Assembly: GCF_033101155.1 (NCBI RefSeq)
Contig: NZ_JAWMPX010000004.1
Location: forward strand, 124,001-188,000
DNA: 64,000 nucleotides
Direction: 5' to 3'
Source of the DNA: Tropicimonas sp033101155
GTDB lineage: Bacteria > Pseudomonadota > Alphaproteobacteria > Rhodobacterales > Rhodobacteraceae
The translations under genes and the position numbers were made by a program. Under the pieces are notes generated by a model. That model made no database searches and was not told where the DNA came from. It saw only the letters and a list, made by a program, of their open reading frames with translations. Below are positions 59,662-64,000 of the stretch, one piece after another. How positions within the stretch are numbered: the stretch's first letter is position 1; every line of letters begins with the position of its first letter.

Positions 59662-59710
59662 CTAAGTCATTGAGGCAGGTTTCATACAGGCAAGAAACCT
59701 ATCGAGCAGT
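59634..59710 (-). ncRNA. Candidate small RNA, about 77 nt
   Basis: On the minus strand a -35/-10 pair is followed, 7 nt later, by about 77 nt ending in an intrinsic terminator. No protein gene uses this terminator. The RNA would fold into a 5' hairpin (AGGTTTC/GAAACCT with a 10-nt loop, 59677-59700) and the terminator stem. The loop TTGCCTGTAT and the following CCTGCCTC are C/U-rich single-stranded segments that could pair with ribosome binding sites. It is transcribed away from the orphan peptide-binding-protein gene. Promoter, structure and terminator are seen; expression and function are inferred. Confidence 0.55.
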
Positions 59711-59716
59711 ACCCTT

Positions 59717-59745
59717 GTTATACTCAAACGAGCACCGCGCGCCAA
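59717..59745 (-). promoter_or_regulatory. Sigma-70-like promoter of the candidate small RNA
   Basis: TTGGCG (59745-59740) and TATAAC (59722-59717) are separated by exactly 17 bp, matching 4 of 6 and 5 of 6 consensus bases. The predicted first base is near 59710. Confidence 0.55.
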
Positions 59746-59824
59746 GTTAAAAGTTTGAAATGGTTGACTTGCAGGGCTAGGTTCGGGGCCAAGAATACAA
59801 GGGCAGAGAGGGATTGTTGCTAAA

Positions 59825-61639
59825 ATGCGACCCAAATATTTCGAAGCCGCGCGTGGTTTTGCTTGCGCCGCGGCCCTGACCTGCGCAGGGGGATTCGCCG
59901 CTGCGGATCCGGCCCATGGCATAGCTATGTATGGAGACCCCGCACTTCCACCGGATTTTGTGTCTCTGCCGTATGTAAACGCAGACGCACCTAAGGGCGG
60001 CCGAATCGTTCTCTCCGAGGTCGGCGGCTATGACAGCCTGAACCCATTCATCCTGAAAGGCAGTTCCGTCTACGGGCAGCGGAATTACGGATACGAGTCC
60101 CTGATGGGCCGAAACTGGGACGAACCCTTCACGCTATACGGCCTTCTGGCCGAATCGGTCGAGACCGGGCCGAATCGCGAGTGGGTTGAGTTCACCCTGC
60201 GGAAAGAGGCGCATTTCTCCGACGGCTCGCCTGTGACCGTCGAGGACGTGTTGTGGTCTTACGAAACGCTCGGAACGCTTGGTCACCCGCGCTATCACGG
60301 CGCGTGGAAGAAGATCGAGACGGCGGAGGCGGTCGACGACCGCACCGTGCGCTTCACGTTCAACACCAAGGATAACGAACTGCCGCTCATCCTCGGGTTG
60401 CGCCCGATCCTGAAGAAATCGACCTATGACGACCGTCCCTTCGACGAAAGCTCGCTGGAGCCCCCCATCGGCACCGGCCCCTATGTCATCTCCGATTTCG
60501 AGCCCGGCCGTTTCGTGACGCTGAAGAAGGACCCGGACTGGTGGGGCGCGGACCTGCCCTTCAACACCGGCCTGCACAATATCGGCGAGATCCGCTACGA
60601 GTGGTTCGGCGATGGCGATGTCGCCTTCGAGGCTTTCCGCGCCGGCGAGATCTCCTCCAATCGCGAAGGCAATTTCGCCAAGTGGAAGACGGCCTATGAC
60701 TTCCCGGCCGTGCGGGATGGCCGGATCGTGCTCAGCGAGATCCCGCATCAGCGCCCCTCGGGCATTCGCGGCATGGTCATGAACACCCGCCGCGCGCCCT
60801 TCGACGACTGGCGCGTGCGCGATGCGCTGACCCACGCGTTCAATTTCGAGTTCATCAACAACGCCCTCAATGGCGGTGAGGAGCCGCGCATCACCTCCTT
60901 CTTCTCCAACTCCGTGCTGGGCATGTCCGACGCGCCGGCCGAAGGAAAGGTGAAGGACTTGCTGGCTCCCTTCGCCGAGGCGCTGCTGCCCGGCGCGCTG
61001 GAAGGCTATGCGCTGCCGGTCTCGGACGGCTCGGAAGCGAACCGGAAGAACACCCGCACGGCGCTGAAGATCCTCGGCGATGCCGGTTGGACGGTGCAGG
61101 ACGGCGTGATGAAGAACGCCGATGGCGTGGCGCTGGAATTCGACATCCTGCTGCGCTCCGGCGCGACCCAGACGATCAATATCGCCGAACTCTTCGCCGA
61201 GCAGCTCAAGCGGATCGGTGTGACGGCCAATCTCGTCTCCGTGGACAGCGCCCAGTACAAGGAGCGCACCCAGGAATACGATTTCGACATGGCTTACTAC
61301 ATCCGTTACATGTCGCTTTCGCCCGGCAACGAACAGAACCTCTACTGGGGCGCCGAAGGTGTCACCAAGCCCGGCACGCGCAACTGGATGGGGATGAACT
61401 CCCCCGCTGCCGAGGCGATGATCGAAGCGCTCCTGAATGGCGAAAGCCAGGAGGATTTCCGCGCTGCCGCCAAGGCGCTGGACCGAGTCCTGACCACCGG
61501 CCGCTATGTGATCCCGATCTGGTATTCGCCTGTCGGCCGGCTCGCCCACAAGGCGGAGCTGAAATACCCCGAGGGCAAGACACAGATGTATGGCGACTGG
61601 ATCGGCTTCCAGCCCGATGTCTGGTGGATCGAGGAGTGA
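59825..61639 (+). CDS. Orphan peptide ABC transporter substrate-binding protein, YejA-like
   Basis: The 604-residue precursor has a signal peptide (MRPKYFEAARGFACAAALTC, then AGGFAAADP) and a family 5 fold: AMYGDPALPPDFVSLPYVNADAPKGG, a YejA-type opening. VEFTLRKEAHFSDGSPVTVEDVLWSY and GTGPYVISDFEPGRFVTLKKDPDWWGADLPFNTGLHN follow. YejA-type proteins bind long peptides or microcin-like compounds. No permease or ATPase gene is next to it in the window, so it must use a transporter encoded elsewhere. The ATG at 59825 follows a weak A-rich site. Confidence 0.9.
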   Translation: MRPKYFEAARGFACAAALTCAGGFAAADPAHGIAMYGDPALPPDFVSLPYVNADAPKGGRIVLSEVGGYDSLNPFILKGSSVYGQRNYGYESLMGRNWDEPFTLYGLLAESVETGPNREWVEFTLRKEAHFSDGSPVTVEDVLWSYETLGTLGHPRYHGAWKKIETAEAVDDRTVRFTFNTKDNELPLILGLRPILKKSTYDDRPFDESSLEPPIGTGPYVISDFEPGRFVTLKKDPDWWGADLPFNTGLHNIGEIRYEWFGDGDVAFEAFRAGEISSNREGNFAKWKTAYDFPAVRDGRIVLSEIPHQRPSGIRGMVMNTRRAPFDDWRVRDALTHAFNFEFINNALNGGEEPRITSFFSNSVLGMSDAPAEGKVKDLLAPFAEALLPGALEGYALPVSDGSEANRKNTRTALKILGDAGWTVQDGVMKNADGVALEFDILLRSGATQTINIAELFAEQLKRIGVTANLVSVDSAQYKERTQEYDFDMAYYIRYMSLSPGNEQNLYWGAEGVTKPGTRNWMGMNSPAAEAMIEALLNGESQEDFRAAAKALDRVLTTGRYVIPIWYSPVGRLAHKAELKYPEGKTQMYGDWIGFQPDVWWIEE

Positions 61640-61689
61640 TGTCCTGACCTCCGGGGCGTCGCGCCGAAACGCGGCGCCCTGACATGACC

Positions 61690-62037
61690 TCAGTTGCAGC
61701 GTTCCCAGTCGGCGACATAGCCATCGCGAATGACATAGACGCCGTGTTCGCTGCGCATCAGCATGACCCGCTCGCGATGGGTCATCCCTTCGCCCGAACA
61801 TTCCAGATCATACAGCTCCGCCGCCATATCGCGGACAGTGACCGGATTGGTCATCTCGCAGCTGTTCTCGACCCCCTCCAGCCGGCCATCCCGGATCGCC
61901 AACGCCCCCATATCGGCGCCGATGGTCTGGCAGTCCCAGCCTTGCGACCCCGCTGGAAAAAAGACTCCGTCGAAGTTGCCAGCGGTCGCGGCCTGCCCGG
62001 TCAGGAGCAGCCCGATACAGATCATTGAAATACGCAT
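61690..62037 (-). CDS. Hypothetical small periplasmic protein
   Basis: The 115-residue precursor has a signal peptide (MRISMICIGLLLTGQAATAG). The mature part has four Cys (WDCQTIGAD, NSCEMTN, DLECSGEG, ERCN), enough for two disulfides. YVIRDGYVADWERCN ends the protein. GGAGG lies 8 bases before the ATG, and the longer upstream frame is compositional. I do not recognise a family; similar small exported proteins with paired Cys are common in Rhodobacterales. Confidence 0.75.
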   Translation of the reverse strand: MRISMICIGLLLTGQAATAGNFDGVFFPAGSQGWDCQTIGADMGALAIRDGRLEGVENSCEMTNPVTVRDMAAELYDLECSGEGMTHRERVMLMRSEHGVYVIRDGYVADWERCN

Positions 62038-62141
62038 ATGTCTTGCCTCCCAGGCTCTGGCAGAAGCATAGAACCGCCGGGAGAAACCGCAAAGCAAAGA
62101 CCGGGTCCCGAGCCTGGCCTCCGCCAACCTCTCGCAGCCCG

Positions 62142-63881
62142 TCAGAACGTGTCGAGGATCAGGTTCAGGATCTCGCGACGGTATTTCGGGCTGGCAAATC
62201 GGGCACACATGGCCTGGCTCGCCGCCACCATCTCGGCACATCGGTCCGGATTGCTCCGCGCCCAGTCGAGCTTCTCCTGCGCATCGCCCGCGCCGGGTTC
62301 CAGGGGGATGTAATGCTGCCAGGGTCGGAAGGACGCGGTATAGAACAGCTCCCAGCCATCCTCCTCCTTCAGCACGACCGAGTTGGAATTGGCCGCGGCG
62401 AAGAAATTGGAGCCCGTATCGTGCCCGGAGAGGCTGGCGATATAGCGAGACCCATAGATCCAGGAGAGCGGCTCGCGCCTGGCGCAATAGGGAGAGAGCA
62501 GCGAGCCCTCGCACAGGCGTGAGAACTGGTCCGGCAGGGTGAACCCGATATCAAAACCGGCATGACCAAAATGCCGGGTCACGAAATCATAGCGCGTGAG
62601 CTGCATCAGCTCGGCCTCCAGCGCCATCTCCGCGTCCGAACCGCGCTCGGTCGTCATCAGGTCCTGCAGGATCTGGTGCGAGGGGCGACGTGGCAGCTCC
62701 GGGTCGAACCGCCCCGACAGCGCCCGGCCGGCAAGGTTGCCACGCCAGGCCAGCCTGTCGGCCTTTTGCTCGAAGGGAACCGGGTCCGGCGTCTCGGACT
62801 GGGCGAAATGGCGTTCGCCGATCGTGTGATAGCCGGGCAGCGGCCAGAGCACGAGATTGGCCGCATCGGGGCGACGGTTATAGGTCACGATTGGCACATC
62901 CGGCGCGTGCGTCCCGTCGGCGCCGAGATTGCGCCCGTCCTGCATGTCGATCTCCATCGGCCGTGCCCGGTGCAGCGACAGCACCTCGTTGAGCACGCCT
63001 TGTAGCCGCTCCAGCTTGGGCACGCGCGGGCGGGCGAGAAAGATATCCCGCTCCCAGCCGGGGACGCGGATCACCGGCCAGGGCTTGCCGGTCTTGTCCA
63101 GCACGCTGTTGCGACCATCCCAGACCGCCTGTAGCGCCGAGTGGCGTCGTGTCTCCAGCGGCATATCGGGCTGCGGCGCGCGCAGGGCACAGTGCCGCGC
63201 CACGCTTTCGACGAAGAGCCGGTCCACAGGCGGCGGACGGCGTGCAGGCTCGGCGCCCCTGAGCTGCGCCTGCAAGGTCTCAAGCTGGCGTTCCCGCCGC
63301 TCGAAGGTCTTCTTGCCGGGGCCGCCGGGGATCTTCCGGAAAGCAAACCAGGGCGAAAGCCGCTCGGCGAGGTCGCGCGGCTGATCGGTATCGATATTGT
63401 AGCGGATCAGCTTCTTGCTGCCGTCGAAATGCGTGAGCACATCGGAGATATGGCGCTCCCAGTCGCGCAACCAGAAATGCGGAACGTCGCTCAGCGGCAG
63501 GCCGAGGTGATGGGCGTGAAAGCGGATATATTGCCCGTCATGATGACTGGCGCGGCTGGCCGCCCAGGCTTCCGGATCCCGTTCGTTGAGGAGGAAGAGC
63601 GCGTCGGGAAACTGCTCCTCCAGGAAGCGGAACTCCTTGTAGCCCTCCAGCATCGGCTTGTCATAACGATGCACGCTTTCAAGATCCGAGAACAGCCGGG
63701 CGTTGGGCCAGTCCTGCAAGGGGAGCGTGCCCGTCGCCTTGGCATGAAAGATATCTTCGGCCAGCCCGCCCCTGCCCCAATGCCGGGCCTCGTAGCCGTT
63801 CGACTGGAACAGGTCGGTAATGAATTTCGTTCCGCAACGGTTGAACCCGATCTGGAAGACGACGGGGGGACGCGCTTCCAT
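62142..63881 (-). CDS. Fusion of a sulfotransferase-like domain and a GT90 (CAP10-type) glycosyltransferase
   Basis: The 579-residue protein has two parts. Residues 1-220 form a sulfotransferase-type P-loop domain: VVFQIGFNRCGTKFITDLFQ with the loop GFNRCGT at 12-18, and FLLNERDPEAWAASRASHH as a 3'-phosphate-loop candidate. Residues about 240-579 resemble glycosyltransferase family 90/CAP10: WRGNLAGR at 379-386 and the region at 485-527 with SGHDTGSNF, NSNSVVLKEEDGWELFY and FRPWQHYIPL, typical of GT90 enzymes that add xylose or other sugars to capsule or LPS. AAGGA lies 7 bases before the ATG. It may add and sulfate a sugar on an envelope polysaccharide. Confidence 0.8.
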   Translation of the reverse strand: MEARPPVVFQIGFNRCGTKFITDLFQSNGYEARHWGRGGLAEDIFHAKATGTLPLQDWPNARLFSDLESVHRYDKPMLEGYKEFRFLEEQFPDALFLLNERDPEAWAASRASHHDGQYIRFHAHHLGLPLSDVPHFWLRDWERHISDVLTHFDGSKKLIRYNIDTDQPRDLAERLSPWFAFRKIPGGPGKKTFERRERQLETLQAQLRGAEPARRPPPVDRLFVESVARHCALRAPQPDMPLETRRHSALQAVWDGRNSVLDKTGKPWPVIRVPGWERDIFLARPRVPKLERLQGVLNEVLSLHRARPMEIDMQDGRNLGADGTHAPDVPIVTYNRRPDAANLVLWPLPGYHTIGERHFAQSETPDPVPFEQKADRLAWRGNLAGRALSGRFDPELPRRPSHQILQDLMTTERGSDAEMALEAELMQLTRYDFVTRHFGHAGFDIGFTLPDQFSRLCEGSLLSPYCARREPLSWIYGSRYIASLSGHDTGSNFFAAANSNSVVLKEEDGWELFYTASFRPWQHYIPLEPGAGDAQEKLDWARSNPDRCAEMVAASQAMCARFASPKYRREILNLILDTF

Positions 63882-63948
63882 GACAATGTCCTTTCCAATG
63901 CCTGCACGCGACGTGCCAAATGCGTGCCGCCTGCGGTCTCCTGAGCCT

Positions 63949-63969
63949 GTTTGCATGGTATTTGCAAAC
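63949..63969. repeat. Inverted repeat upstream of the sulfotransferase-GT90 gene
   Basis: GTTTGC and GCAAAC lie 9 bp apart (ATGGTATTT between), in an A/T-richer segment about 70 bp before the start codon. It may be an operator for the fusion gene, but short arms of this kind occur by chance. Confidence 0.3.
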
Positions 63970-64000
63970 AATTTCGTCGGAAGTTTGGCTCCCGGGGTTC

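Noticed and set aside
59662..59922. An 86-codon minus-strand frame ending just before the small RNA terminator
   Set aside because: It would begin inside the orphan binding-protein gene on the opposite strand, has no ribosome binding site and no protein-like features; a non-coding RNA explains the terminator better.

Overview
The window is high-GC chromosomal DNA of an alphaproteobacterium, most likely a marine Rhodobacterales (Roseobacter-type) species. The evidence is the divergent pair crotonyl-CoA carboxylase/reductase and ethylmalonyl-CoA mutase, an HvrA-type H-NS protein, a bztABCD-type amino acid transporter, a LuxI/LuxR pair with LuxR relatives, an ATP12-type assembly factor and many 4-nt gene overlaps. 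I see no transposase, integrase, phage gene or CRISPR array.

Layout. 1-2.0 kb: end of a RecD-like helicase gene, then a quorum-sensing block (luxI, luxR and a small ORF overlapping luxR). 2.3-5.9 kb: ccr and ecm, two steps of the ethylmalonyl-CoA pathway. 6-10.5 kb: H-NS-like protein, purine nucleoside phosphorylase, thymidine kinase, GntR regulator, YgjP-like metallopeptidase, a TIGR02300-type acidic protein, tRNA-Ala(GGC) and a ribbon-helix-helix protein. 10.5-15.1 kb: bztABCD. 15.3-21.4 kb: a housekeeping run on the minus strand (ATP12 chaperone, HAD phosphatase, pseudouridine synthase, CrcB, cytochrome b and c proteins, RarA) headed by a second, solo LuxR-type regulator. 21.6-24.1 kb: the alpha ribosomal operon rpsM-rpsK-rpoA-rplQ with structured spacers.

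25.7-38.2 kb is a complete reductive pyrimidine catabolism locus. PreT/PreA reduce uracil or thymine, HydA opens the ring, an M20 amidohydrolase cleaves the ureido acid, and a class III transaminase removes the amino group of the beta-amino acid. An NMT1/THI5-type ABC transporter, an ACT-domain protein, a small lipoprotein and a low-GC membrane protein lie in the same operon. A divergent RutR gene and a near-perfect RutR operator sit at its head.

38.5-45 kb: cation efflux protein, RadC and the Pqi envelope lipid-transport operon (two PqiA, PqiB, PqiC). 45.3-54.6 kb: a cytochrome c, a methyltransferase-like protein and an oligopeptide ABC operon preceded by a penicillin-binding-type serine hydrolase and NagA, which suggests muropeptide or amino-sugar salvage. 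54.7-64 kb: NnrU-like membrane protein, phosphomannomutase, a FabH-like ketoacyl synthase with a coupled 25-residue lipoprotein, a small sulfotransferase-like protein, a GlsB/YeaQ protein, an orphan peptide-binding protein, and a large fusion of a sulfotransferase-type P-loop domain with a GT90/CAP10 glycosyltransferase domain. A candidate small RNA with promoter, 5' hairpin and terminator lies antisense to the leader of the orphan binding-protein gene.

The least explained items are the small RNA candidate, the sulfotransferase-GT90 fusion, the low-GC gene inside the pyrimidine operon, the luxR-overlapping small ORF and the triple-hairpin spacer between rpoA and rplQ. All functions are read from sequence motifs and context without database searches.
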